DNA of 12,076 bases from an uncultured Eubacterium sp. (GCA_905193765.1 CAJJPZ010000062.1:1-12076), one strand, 5' to 3'. Shown: positions 1 through 6,294, numbered from the stretch's first letter. Translations and numbers: made by a program. Notes: generated by a model not told the origin, from the letters alone.

Positions 1-70
1 CACAGTACCTGCACTTCCTCGCACAGAAAGGTATATGAATGTACAGCCCCAGCTTATTTGTTGTCGTCAT
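1..70 (-). CDS. hemW: HemW-type radical SAM protein (heme chaperone / coproporphyrinogen III oxidase-like), N-terminal fragment
   Basis: The first 23 codons of a gene that runs off the left edge. Reading from ATG at 70-68, the peptide contains GLYIHIPFCARKCRYC, the diagnostic start of HemW/HemN-like radical SAM enzymes. Cys16, Cys20 and Cys23 form the CX3CX2C motif that binds the SAM-dependent [4Fe-4S] cluster. HemW-family proteins carry heme and are thought to insert it into respiratory enzymes; many were once annotated as oxygen-independent coproporphyrinogen oxidases. The start codon lies inside the end of lepA, giving a 17-base overlap, so the two genes are probably translationally coupled. 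I see no strong Shine-Dalgarno sequence before this ATG, which fits coupling. The lepA-hemW order is the usual one in Bacillota and supports the call. The rest of the protein cannot be judged. Confidence 0.88.
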   Translation of the reverse strand, partial: MTTTNKLGLYIHIPFCARKCRYC

Positions 71-1865
71 ACTTAAGCACCGCAGTAAATGCTTCCTGTG
101 GTACCTCTACAGTACCAAACTGCCGCATTCTTTTCTTTCCTTCCTTCTGTTTTTCCAGCAGCTTCTTCTTTCTCGATATATCACCGCCGTAGCACTTGGC
201 TATAACATCCTTCCTGTATGCTCTGACAGTTTCACGTGCGATGACCTTCTGTCCTATGGACGCCTGTATCGGCACCTCGAACTGGTGCATCGGGATTATC
301 TCCTTCAGCTTGGAGCACACGAACCTGCCCCTTGAATACGCTTTCGATTCATGGACTATCATCGAGAATGCGTCCACGAGATCCTTGTTCAGCAGTATAT
401 CGAGCTTGACCACCTTTGAAGGTTCATAACGCGTGAATTCATAATCCAGGGATCCGTAGCCCCTGGTCTTTGACTTCAGAGCATCGAAGAAATCATATAT
501 GACCTCGTTGAGAGGCATGTCGTAATGGAGATTGACTCTGGTCTCGGTGATATACTCCATGTGGAGGAGTTTGCCCCTGCGATCCTGGCATATCTCCATG
601 ATATTGCCCACATAATCCTTTGGTACCATTATATCCGCCTTGACCATCGGTTCCTCGATATGGTCTATCATCGACGGGTCAGGCAGATTTGAAGGGTTCT
701 GCACCATCTGCACGCTGCCGTCGTTGAGTACCACCTTGTATATTACACTCGGCGACGTCGTTATCACGCCGAGATCGAATTCACGTTCGAGACGCTCCAC
801 TATGATCTCCATGTGGAGAAGGCCCAGAAATCCGCATCTGAATCCGAATCCCAGCGCTGTGGATGTCTCAGGTTCGAAATGGAATGCCGCATCGTTGACC
901 TGAAGTTTTTCCAGAGCATCCTTTACGTTCTCGTATTTTTCGCCTTCTGCAGGATATATACCGCAGTATACCATAGGCTGCACTTTCTTGTATCCCGGCA
1001 GAGCCTCGTCGGCCGGATCATCAGCCAGTGTGATGGTATCTCCGACTCTGGCATCGGCCACGTGCTTGATGCTGGCGCAGATGTACCCTACTTCACCTGC
1101 TCTCAGGCTCCTGCATTCCACAGGCCCCGGAGAATACACGCCTACTTCCGTGACTTCGTACTTCTTTCCTGTATTCATCAGCGATATCATATCGCCTTCC
1201 TTTACAGTACCGTCGAAGATCCTCGTATAGATCACGACGCCTTTGTAATTATCATAATATGAATCAAAAATCAGAGCCTTGAGCTTTCCTTCAGGATCGC
1301 CGTCGGGAGCAGGTATCTTCTTTACTATATCTTCAAGCAGCTCTTCTACGCCTATGCCCTCTTTGGCTGAAACAAGCGGCGCATCCTCAGCTTCGACACC
1401 TATGACGTCCTCGATCTCCTGCTTTATCTCATCAGGTCTTGCCGACGGCAGATCTATCTTGTTGAGAACCGGCATGATCTCAAGATCCTCATCCATCGCC
1501 AGATAAACGTTGGCCAGCGTCTGCGCTTCGACGCCCTGTGTGGCGTCTACTACGAGGACAGCTCCCTCGCATGCCGCAAGACTCCTGGATACCTCGTATG
1601 TAAAATCCACATGTCCCGGCGTATCTATCAGGTTGAAAATATACTCGTTGCCATCCTGTGACTTGAAGATGAGACGTGTAGTCTGCAGCTTTATAGTTAT
1701 TCCGCGTTCTCTTTCAAGATCCATGTTGTCCAGAAACTGCTCTCTCATCTCGCGTTCTGACACCAGTCCTGTCTTTTCTATTATCCTGTCAGCAAGTGTC
1801 GATTTGCCGTGGTCGATATGTGCTATTATGCTAAAATTTCTGATATACTTCTGATAATCTTTCAT
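54..1865 (-). CDS. lepA: Elongation factor 4 (LepA), ribosome-associated GTPase
   Basis: A 603-residue translational GTPase, full length for LepA (about 600). It acts on ribosomes in the cytoplasm, and has been linked to back-translocation and to initiation or ribosome assembly. Visible motifs are the P-loop HIDHGKS (16-22), the switch I stretch ERERGITIK (51-59), DTPGH (81-85) and NKID (135-138), followed by SAKEG near 166. The C-terminal half has the LepA-specific domain, including a lysine-rich stretch near the end with ISRKKKLLEKQKEGKKRM. The residue after ITIK is Leu where I remember Ala in most LepA proteins; this is a minor point. ATG at 1865 is preceded by GAGAGG (1871-1876) with 5 bases of spacing, which supports this start. 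The gene follows a small membrane-protein ORF by 35 bases with no terminator between, so it is probably transcribed with gpr and spoIIP. Confidence 0.97.
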   Translation of the reverse strand: MKDYQKYIRNFSIIAHIDHGKSTLADRIIEKTGLVSEREMREQFLDNMDLERERGITIKLQTTRLIFKSQDGNEYIFNLIDTPGHVDFTYEVSRSLAACEGAVLVVDATQGVEAQTLANVYLAMDEDLEIMPVLNKIDLPSARPDEIKQEIEDVIGVEAEDAPLVSAKEGIGVEELLEDIVKKIPAPDGDPEGKLKALIFDSYYDNYKGVVIYTRIFDGTVKEGDMISLMNTGKKYEVTEVGVYSPGPVECRSLRAGEVGYICASIKHVADARVGDTITLADDPADEALPGYKKVQPMVYCGIYPAEGEKYENVKDALEKLQVNDAAFHFEPETSTALGFGFRCGFLGLLHMEIIVERLEREFDLGVITTSPSVIYKVVLNDGSVQMVQNPSNLPDPSMIDHIEEPMVKADIMVPKDYVGNIMEICQDRRGKLLHMEYITETRVNLHYDMPLNEVIYDFFDALKSKTRGYGSLDYEFTRYEPSKVVKLDILLNKDLVDAFSMIVHESKAYSRGRFVCSKLKEIIPMHQFEVPIQASIGQKVIARETVRAYRKDVIAKCYGGDISRKKKLLEKQKEGKKRMRQFGTVEVPQEAFTAVLKYDDNK

Positions 1866-1900
1866 TTCTGCCTCTCATTTTTCTATATACTTCATTTATT

Positions 1901-2053
1901 TTACTTGAAAAACTGCATATTATCAATATCGAAAACCAAATTTCCTCCTGCTCCCGTTCTTTCTCCGCATACGCCGTCCAGTACGATCAGACACGCCGTA
2001 CCTGCAAAGAAAACCATGAACATTATTATGCATCTGACTATTATTTTTTTCAA
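1901..2053 (-). CDS. Small single-span membrane protein, 50 residues, unknown function
   Basis: A short ORF filling most of the gap between spoIIP and lepA. I chose TTG at 2053-2051 because AGGAGA (2060-2065) lies 6 bases upstream, an excellent Shine-Dalgarno arrangement, whereas the longer reading from ATG at 2128 overlaps the end of spoIIP out of frame. The product starts with a positive patch (two Lys, then Arg7) and has one hydrophobic stretch from about residue 4 to 25. A polar tail of about 25 residues, with a Gly-rich GERTGAGGN segment, ends in FDIDNMQFFK. Positive-inside logic puts the N-terminus in the cytoplasm and the tail outside, or in the intermembrane space of an engulfing forespore. 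I recognise no family. It begins 20 bases after the spoIIP stop, so it is presumably co-transcribed with spoIIP. A chance ORF is possible, but the ribosome binding site and membrane topology argue for a real gene. Confidence 0.6.
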   Translation of the reverse strand: MKKIIVRCIIMFMVFFAGTACLIVLDGVCGERTGAGGNLVFDIDNMQFFK

Positions 2054-2059
2054 TATATC

Positions 2060-2065
2060 TCTCCT
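2060..2065 (-). promoter_or_regulatory. Ribosome binding site of the 50-residue membrane protein
   Basis: AGGAGA on the minus strand, 6 bases before the TTG at 2053-2051. It lies just after the spoIIP stop (2074-2076) and is the main reason to accept the small ORF and its TTG start. Confidence 0.6.
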
Positions 2066-2073
2066 GCTCCCCG

Positions 2074-3006
2074 TTACTGTTCGGATTTTATGATGGAGGC
2101 CAGCACCTCTGCGAAATACCTGCCGCACAGTCGCGCTTCTTCTATTGTGTTCCTGTTGTTGCCGATCTCCAGAAGAAGGCTCCTGTTGCTGACATATTCA
2201 TTATATCTGTAATTCCTCTCTATTATAGGACCCCCGAAACCATTGTACATGCCTCCGGCTTTCTCGCTGACCTTTTTCGCATAATCGTACAGTTCCACAT
2301 AGTTCTCGTTCTGCTGCCCCACAACAAGACTGAATTTCGCCACACGCTTCCCGTCTATGACCGCGTATTTACCCTCGGATGCACTTGACGGTGCCGCATC
2401 TCTGTGCAGATCGATGATATAATCTGCTGACGGATATTTTTTGCGAAGCGCGGTTATCGTCTCCAGTGAGCGGTTGTAGGACTCATTGTAAGAAGGCCTG
2501 TCATGCAGAGTCTTGTCATGTATGACCTTTATGCCTTTTTTCTCCAGGGTCTTTTTCATCACGCTGCCCACATCCCTGACAGTCCCCTTCTCCTTCTCGC
2601 GATGGTAGTTGCTGGACTTGTAGGGCATATATGACTCGCTGCTGTGCGTATGATATATTATCACCAGAGGCTTTTTGCTCAGTTTCACACTTTTTTCTTT
2701 CTTCTCGTCTTTGTCTTTCGTCTTCTTTTTTTCTTCTGTCTCTTTCGCTATGTTTTCGCCTTTTTCCGCTATGATTTTTTCATCATCATCACCGTTTCTG
2801 TCCGGAGACTTGTCTCCGCTCTTTTCCATATCTGCAGCTCCGGGCATTATCTGTCCGACACACATCCGGCCGAAGGATCCCTCGTCGATACCGTCTCCCG
2901 GAAGCGTCACCGCTTCACTGTACGCAGTGAAGCATACAGTAGAGCATATGAAAACGAATATGACACATGCTGTAAATATCTTTTTCCTGTTTCTTTTGTT
3001 CCTCAT
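2074..3006 (-). CDS. spoIIP: Stage II sporulation protein P (SpoIIP), peptidoglycan hydrolase for engulfment
   Basis: A 310-residue membrane-anchored peptidoglycan amidase/endopeptidase that works with SpoIID and SpoIIM to thin septal peptidoglycan and drive engulfment. Residues 1-7 are basic and about 10-30 form a signal-anchor helix. Residues 61-112 are a highly charged Glu/Lys/Asp linker. The catalytic domain starts at about 113 with IIYHTHSSESY (His119, His121 and Glu124 are probable zinc or catalytic residues), then IIDLHRD (His201), and LLLEIGN (Glu280) near the end. B. subtilis SpoIIP is about 400 residues, so this form is short, mainly in the region before the catalytic domain. ATG at 3006 has GGAGGA (3012-3017) 5 bases upstream. 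It follows gpr by 22 bases, the conserved gpr-spoIIP pair, so mother-cell or forespore sporulation control is expected. Confidence 0.95.
   Translation of the reverse strand: MRNKRNRKKIFTACVIFVFICSTVCFTAYSEAVTLPGDGIDEGSFGRMCVGQIMPGAADMEKSGDKSPDRNGDDDEKIIAEKGENIAKETEEKKKTKDKDEKKEKSVKLSKKPLVIIYHTHSSESYMPYKSSNYHREKEKGTVRDVGSVMKKTLEKKGIKVIHDKTLHDRPSYNESYNRSLETITALRKKYPSADYIIDLHRDAAPSSASEGKYAVIDGKRVAKFSLVVGQQNENYVELYDYAKKVSEKAGGMYNGFGGPIIERNYRYNEYVSNRSLLLEIGNNRNTIEEARLCGRYFAEVLASIIKSEQ
2912..2933. repeat. Perfect inverted repeat inside the start of spoIIP
   Basis: GCTTCACTG (2912-2920) and CAGTGAAGC (2925-2933) are a perfect 9-base inverted repeat around a 4-base loop. It falls in the spoIIP codons for the end of the signal-anchor helix (roughly residues 25-32). 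There is no U-run after it, so it is not a standard terminator. It could be an mRNA hairpin that slows translation during membrane insertion, a protein binding site, or chance. Confidence 0.45.
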
Positions 3007-3028
3007 CCTTGTCCTCCATAGATCACTG

Positions 3029-3913
3029 CTATGAATATATGCCCGGATGCAGAGTTTTATTTATACCACTTGCTATTATATCCGAAAAATCCTTTATTAT
3101 CGTATCTATGTCTGTTGAGGTCACTATCATCTGGCTGTCATATTCCTCGATGTAGCTGTCGGTCTTTTCAGCACTTATCTCATTGTCCATGAGCACGTCC
3201 CGGACTATCGTCGAAATATCGATCACAGTGGGTACGCCTATGGCTATCACCCTGACTCCGGTGGTCTCCCGGTTTATACCTGTCCTGGCGTTGCCCATAC
3301 CTCCTCCCGGCGATATACCTGTGTCGGTTATCTGTATCGTCGTGCTCACCCTCTCTATATTCCTTGCAGCAAGGGAATCTATCACTATGAGCACATCAGG
3401 ACATGCCAGCTCCACTGCCTTTTTCACAAGTTCCGCAGTTTCCATCCCTGTCATCCCCGTGACTCCAGGGATCATGCAGCTCACACATGACATCTCATCG
3501 TCACCGTCCGCATCGAACATCAGGAACAGATGACGCGTCACCTTTATCTTGGACGCCGCTGCCGGTCCCAGTGAGTCAGGAGTCACCATGCTGTTTCCCA
3601 GGCCTGCCACCATCACCCTCAGATTGTATCTGAATGCTATGAGCTTCTTAAGTTCAACGGCCAATGCATCTGCGAGAGATTCCTTTATCCCGTCCCGTTC
3701 CTCCAGCACGCCGTCCGCCTCTATAGTGACATATGTGCCCTCGGGCTTGTTCATCTTTGCCGCACCTGTCTCGTTCGTTATATCGATCCGTATCACGCTT
3801 ATATCGCTGTCATATGAATACCGCTCCGTCACGATACCGTCCATGTCCCTTACATGTTCCTTCTCTTCCAGCATCTCCTTGCATTCGACAGCCAGATCCG
3901 ATCTGTATTTCAA
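3029..3913 (-). CDS. gpr: GPR endopeptidase, germination protease for small acid-soluble spore proteins
   Basis: A 294-residue protease of the spore core. It cleaves alpha/beta-type SASPs early in germination, freeing DNA and supplying amino acids. Motifs include SDLAVE (5-10), GLGNSMVTPDSLGP with Asp113, and VIDSLAARN with Asp179. The 66-residue spacing of these acidic residues equals that of Asp127 and Asp193, the essential pair I recall in the B. megaterium enzyme. GISPGGGMGN and GVPTVIDI follow as in the family. The start is TTG at 3913-3911. GGGAGG (3923-3928) lies 9 bases upstream, and an in-frame stop at 3938-3940 leaves no other start between. This leaves only about four residues before the conserved SDLAVE, so the removable propeptide of Bacillus GPR is nearly absent. 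The gene sits first in the left operon, after the terminator of the catabolic operon. Confidence 0.95.
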   Translation of the reverse strand: MKYRSDLAVECKEMLEEKEHVRDMDGIVTERYSYDSDISVIRIDITNETGAAKMNKPEGTYVTIEADGVLEERDGIKESLADALAVELKKLIAFRYNLRVMVAGLGNSMVTPDSLGPAAASKIKVTRHLFLMFDADGDDEMSCVSCMIPGVTGMTGMETAELVKKAVELACPDVLIVIDSLAARNIERVSTTIQITDTGISPGGGMGNARTGINRETTGVRVIAIGVPTVIDISTIVRDVLMDNEISAEKTDSYIEEYDSQMIVTSTDIDTIIKDFSDIIASGINKTLHPGIYS

Positions 3914-3922
3914 TATCCGATA

Positions 3923-3928
3923 CCTCCC
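3923..3928 (-). promoter_or_regulatory. Ribosome binding site fixing the TTG start of gpr
   Basis: GGGAGG on the minus strand, 9 bases before TTG at 3913-3911. Since the frame is closed upstream by a stop at 3938-3940, this site decides the unusual TTG start and the very short N-terminus of GPR. Confidence 0.7.
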
Positions 3929-3939
3929 TTTCTTTCCTT

Positions 3940-3945
3940 ATTATA
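3940..3945 (-). promoter_or_regulatory. Possible -10 element for gpr
   Basis: The minus strand reads CATATAATA here, containing TATAAT at 3940-3945, about 30 bases before the gpr start and after the terminator of the upstream operon. A promoter is expected in this space. I could not find a convincing -35 for the vegetative factor at 16-18 bases. A GAATA resembling a forespore-factor -35 lies upstream, but at about 23 bases, which is too far. The forespore sigma factors F and G are the usual regulators of gpr, but the sequence does not prove it here. Confidence 0.3.
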
Positions 3946-3991
3946 TGAGTTTGCCTTATACTGAGTTTTTTATTCCACCGGAACCTGCAGC

Positions 3992-4030
3992 AACAGAAAA
4001 AGGCATACCTGCACCTTTGGTATGCCTTTA
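3992..4030 (-). terminator. Intrinsic terminator of the pyrimidine catabolic operon
   Basis: AAAGGCATACC (3999-4009) and GGTATGCCTTT (4019-4029) form a perfect 11-base stem with a 9-base loop. On the minus strand the stem is followed by a T-run (GCCTTTTTCTG), as expected for Rho-independent termination downstream of the aminotransferase. The plus-strand side lacks a proper T-run. It separates the catabolic operon from gpr. Confidence 0.85.
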
Positions 4031-4079
4031 AAAGGAGGTTTTACATTTCTAATGTCAATTTGAACATCATTTCTTATGA

Positions 4080-4100
4080 TCCGGTCTGGCTAGACCCGGA
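4080..4100. repeat. Hairpin just after the aminotransferase stop codon
   Basis: TCCGGTCT (4080-4087) pairs with AGACCCGGA (4092-4100), giving 8 pairs with a single bulged C and a 4-base loop. It starts 7 bases past the TAG stop at 4108-4110. No T-run follows on the minus strand, so it is unlikely to terminate on its own. It may protect the 3' end of the message, or help the true terminator about 60 bases further on. Confidence 0.45.
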
Positions 4101-4107
4101 AATTTCT

Positions 4108-5427
4108 CTAAATCATTTTATCTACGGAATCAAGTACTTTATCCATTATTTTCATAGCTTCTGTGAGTTCTTCCTCTGTTATGATGAGCGGAGGAGCGAC
4201 CACGATCATATTCTCATGTGCATATGTGAAGAAGCCTTTGTTCATGAGCATTCCTATGATCTTTGGCATGATGCCTTCAGGGTCGTTATTGAACTCTACG
4301 ATAGGTGTTCCCTTGTCATCCTTAACGATTTCCATAGCTGAGAACAGACCTATGCGTCTTATTTCACCCACGCAGCGGTGCTTTTCCTGGTAGTCCTTAA
4401 GGATATCCTCAAGCACTTTACCCTGTTTTGCGACATTCTCTTCTATTCCGAGACGTTCGTATTCCTTTATAGTCGCAACAGCTGCAGCACATCCCATAGG
4501 ATGTCCGTTGTAAGTCAGTCCGCACATCATCTTATGGTCGTCGAAATATTTGCTGATCTTTTCAGATACTATGACGCCTCCGACAGGAACGTATCCGCAT
4601 GTAACGCCCTTTGCGAAAGTCACGAGATCAGGCTCTATATCGAAATTCTGGAATGCGAATGCCTTGCCTGTTCTGTACCATCCTGCCATTACTTCATCGC
4701 ATACCATCACGATACCGTATCTTGTGCATAACTCTCTTACGCCCCTGATCCATTTTACAGGAGGTATAAGTATACCGTTTGATCCCACTACTGTTTCAAG
4801 GAAAATCGCTGCGATGTTTTCAGGGCCTTCGTATCTCACCTGGTTTTCCAGCAGTTCGAGATAGAAATCCGCAACATCATCTTCATCTTTGAATTTTACC
4901 TGATGAGGTGCTCTGTATGCATAAGGGCCATCGTATTTGATGAATCCTGCAGGACCCGGCTCATTGGCGAAATGTCTCGGTTCGCCTGTAAGCATGCCTG
5001 CACCTGCCGATGCTCCGTGATAGCATCTGTACATCGAGAAGATTTTCCATCTTCCTGTATACTGCTTTGCCATCTTGATGGCATTTTCATTCGATTCAGC
5101 TCCGGCGTTTGTGAAAAATACCTTTGCATTCTTCATTCCCGAAGTCTGGATAACTGCTTCTGCTGCTTCTGATCTTACGTCCAGTGCGAAAGCAGGACTG
5201 ATGAACGGGATCTTGTCTGCCTGATCTTTTATTGCCTGGGCGATAGCCTTGTTGCCATGGCCAAGGTTGGAATTCACCAGCTGTGACGACATATCATAGA
5301 ATTTATTCCCGTCTTCATCCCAGAAATAAATGCCTTCAGCCTTTGTGATCACTCTTGGGTCGATAGCCTTCTGTGCACTCCATGAGTGCAGGTTGTACTT
5401 TCTGTCTTTTTCTTTAACTACTGACAT
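4108..5427 (-). CDS. Class III PLP-dependent aminotransferase, probably omega-amino acid:pyruvate type
   Basis: A 439-residue fold-type I aminotransferase, full length for the class (about 430-460). It has the opening WDEDGNKFYDMSS (36-48), LVNSNLGHG (50-58), FTNAGAESNENAIKMA (105-120), CYHG (135-138), the PLP-ring aspartate in CDEVMAGW (Asp244), and the Schiff-base lysine in FAKGVTCGY (Lys273). TYNGHP follows at 305-310. The class includes beta-alanine:pyruvate, taurine:pyruvate, GABA and beta-aminoisobutyrate:pyruvate enzymes. From memory the N-terminal region resembles the group often annotated as taurine:pyruvate. The operon context of pyrimidine reduction and ring opening favours beta-alanine or beta-aminoisobutyrate as amino donor, giving malonate or methylmalonate semialdehyde. 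That substrate is inference. ATG at 5427 follows the preceding stop by 15 bases and has an AAAGGAAAG ribosome site, so it is co-transcribed. Confidence 0.9.
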   Translation of the reverse strand: MSVVKEKDRKYNLHSWSAQKAIDPRVITKAEGIYFWDEDGNKFYDMSSQLVNSNLGHGNKAIAQAIKDQADKIPFISPAFALDVRSEAAEAVIQTSGMKNAKVFFTNAGAESNENAIKMAKQYTGRWKIFSMYRCYHGASAGAGMLTGEPRHFANEPGPAGFIKYDGPYAYRAPHQVKFKDEDDVADFYLELLENQVRYEGPENIAAIFLETVVGSNGILIPPVKWIRGVRELCTRYGIVMVCDEVMAGWYRTGKAFAFQNFDIEPDLVTFAKGVTCGYVPVGGVIVSEKISKYFDDHKMMCGLTYNGHPMGCAAAVATIKEYERLGIEENVAKQGKVLEDILKDYQEKHRCVGEIRRIGLFSAMEIVKDDKGTPIVEFNNDPEGIMPKIIGMLMNKGFFTYAHENMIVVAPPLIITEEELTEAMKIMDKVLDSVDKMI

Positions 5428-5442
5428 TTACACACTTTCCTT

Positions 5443-6180
5443 TCATTGACATTGCTGATATTGAAAAAATGCAGATATCTGTTCAAAATCGTTTTCTCCG
5501 GCCCCCATGGACAAACGTTCCGCCGGCGTTATATCCAGCTTCCCGCAAAGCACCTCGAGAGTCCTGGCCTTGCTGCAGTTCTCCGCCACAAGCTCTATGC
5601 AGCTGCTTTCTGATGCTGATATGTTCACATGATCTACGGTCCTCAGAGCTTCTTCCACTCCTCTTTTCACAACATCACTTCCGTAATACACAGCCACTTT
5701 CTCGATCCTGCTGCGGTGCACATCAAAGAGCTGCATCGCGCCCCGTACAGGCACCCGTGTGTTCATCACATAATCACGATCCCTGTAGGATATGCTCCCG
5801 TTCCTGACCTTCTCAAAAAATTTCTTTTCGATATATGCCTTTCCATTAACATAAACTTCCACCATAACATCGAGTTTGAGCAAAACCCGTTTTATCTCTG
5901 CCGCTGCTTCCGGTCTCAGATAGTCTCCGTAAAGAACGATCCCTTTCTTCACGTCGCGTATCTCCGCACCGTTGGAAGTCACTGCATAACGTATACATTC
6001 CCCGCTGTCATACTTCAATAAATCCTCAGGCAACGCTCTGTAGCATCTGCCCGTTACAGGTACGATCTCTATACCCATTCTGGCAGCATCCATCAGTGTC
6101 TTCTCTGTACTTCCGGTCATTTTATTTTTCATATTGAGCGCTTTGCCGTCAAGATCCAATGCTATTATCTTTACTGCCAT
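5443..6180 (-). CDS. Degenerate, C-terminally short HAD (Cof-type) hydrolase-like protein
   Basis: A 245-residue protein of the Cof-like HAD phosphatase group, which normally dephosphorylates sugar phosphates and similar small molecules. I place the start at ATG 6180 (MAVKIIALDLDG), with AAAGG (6190-6194) 9 bases upstream, rather than at ATG 6228. Motif I reads DLDGKALN (Asp9, Asp11), where DxDGT is expected, so Lys13 replaces Thr. Motif II is VTGR (Thr43), and the motif III lysine is Lys204 in CSKARTL. Motif IV reads GAGENDFEQ (226-234) where GDGxND is expected, so the first Asp is Ala227. The protein ends 14 residues after Asp231, without the usual GVAMGNA segment and final roughly 40 residues. 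The C-terminus runs into the ribosome site of the aminotransferase. The open frame is intact but activity is doubtful; it may be a decaying gene. No link to pyrimidine breakdown is evident. Confidence 0.75.
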   Translation of the reverse strand: MAVKIIALDLDGKALNMKNKMTGSTEKTLMDAARMGIEIVPVTGRCYRALPEDLLKYDSGECIRYAVTSNGAEIRDVKKGIVLYGDYLRPEAAAEIKRVLLKLDVMVEVYVNGKAYIEKKFFEKVRNGSISYRDRDYVMNTRVPVRGAMQLFDVHRSRIEKVAVYYGSDVVKRGVEEALRTVDHVNISASESSCIELVAENCSKARTLEVLCGKLDITPAERLSMGAGENDFEQISAFFQYQQCQ

Positions 6181-6189
6181 CTGCCTTTT

Positions 6190-6194
6190 CCTTT
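6190..6194 (-). promoter_or_regulatory. Ribosome binding site fixing the HAD-like start
   Basis: AAAGG on the minus strand, 9 bases before ATG 6180-6178. It supports the start at MAVKIIALDLDG over the ATG at 6228, whose 16 extra residues are arginine-rich and do not belong to the HAD fold. Confidence 0.5.
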
Positions 6195-6215
6195 CTTCGA
6201 CTTCTACAGACCGCC

Positions 6216-6245
6216 GCCTGCATACCACCTGCGCAGCATGCAGGC
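6216..6245. repeat. Inverted repeat in the 114-base gap before the HAD-like gene
   Basis: GCCTGCAT (6216-6223) and ATGCAGGC (6238-6245) form a perfect 8-base stem around a 14-base loop, which itself contains the palindrome CTGCGCAG. The gap 6181-6294 is the longest inside the catabolic operon and holds no other gene. There is no T-run after the stem on either strand. It may be an mRNA processing or stability element separating the upstream enzymes from the HAD-like and aminotransferase genes, or a scar of a lost segment. Confidence 0.45.
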
Positions 6246-6294
6246 AACTTCATCCGTAGATGTTTATGTCAAGTTTGCAATTTATAATTACGAT

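Noticed and set aside
813..1262. A 149-codon plus-strand frame opposite lepA
   Set aside because: Antisense to conserved lepA codons, with no family motif and no ribosome site; a shadow frame.
2675..3034. A plus-strand frame coding for a very hydrophobic, Phe/Ser-rich peptide
   Set aside because: It is the reverse of the Lys/Glu-rich linker and signal anchor of spoIIP, which automatically gives Phe- and Ser-rich translation.
4036..4058. TTGACA (minus strand, 4053-4058) as a promoter for gpr
   Set aside because: It lies upstream of the intrinsic terminator, so its transcript would be stopped before gpr, and there is no -10 match at 16-18 bases.
4060..4341. A 93-codon plus-strand frame starting at TTG near the terminator
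   Set aside because: Most of it is antisense to the aminotransferase C-terminus, and the AAAGGAGG upstream is more than 20 bases from its start, too far for normal initiation.
4108..5427. Calling the aminotransferase a taurine:pyruvate enzyme
   Set aside because: The N-terminal region recalls that group, but no sulfoacetaldehyde or taurine genes are nearby, and the operon context points to beta-amino acids from pyrimidines.
6181..6228. Longer N-terminus for the HAD-like protein from ATG 6228
   Set aside because: The added residues are Arg/Glu-rich and precede the normal MAVKIIALDLDG opening, while a suitable ribosome site sits before ATG 6180.
6250..6272. TTGACA (minus strand, 6267-6272) as a promoter -35 for the HAD-like gene
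   Set aside because: Seventeen bases downstream the sequence is AGTTGC, with nothing like TATAAT at any sensible spacing.
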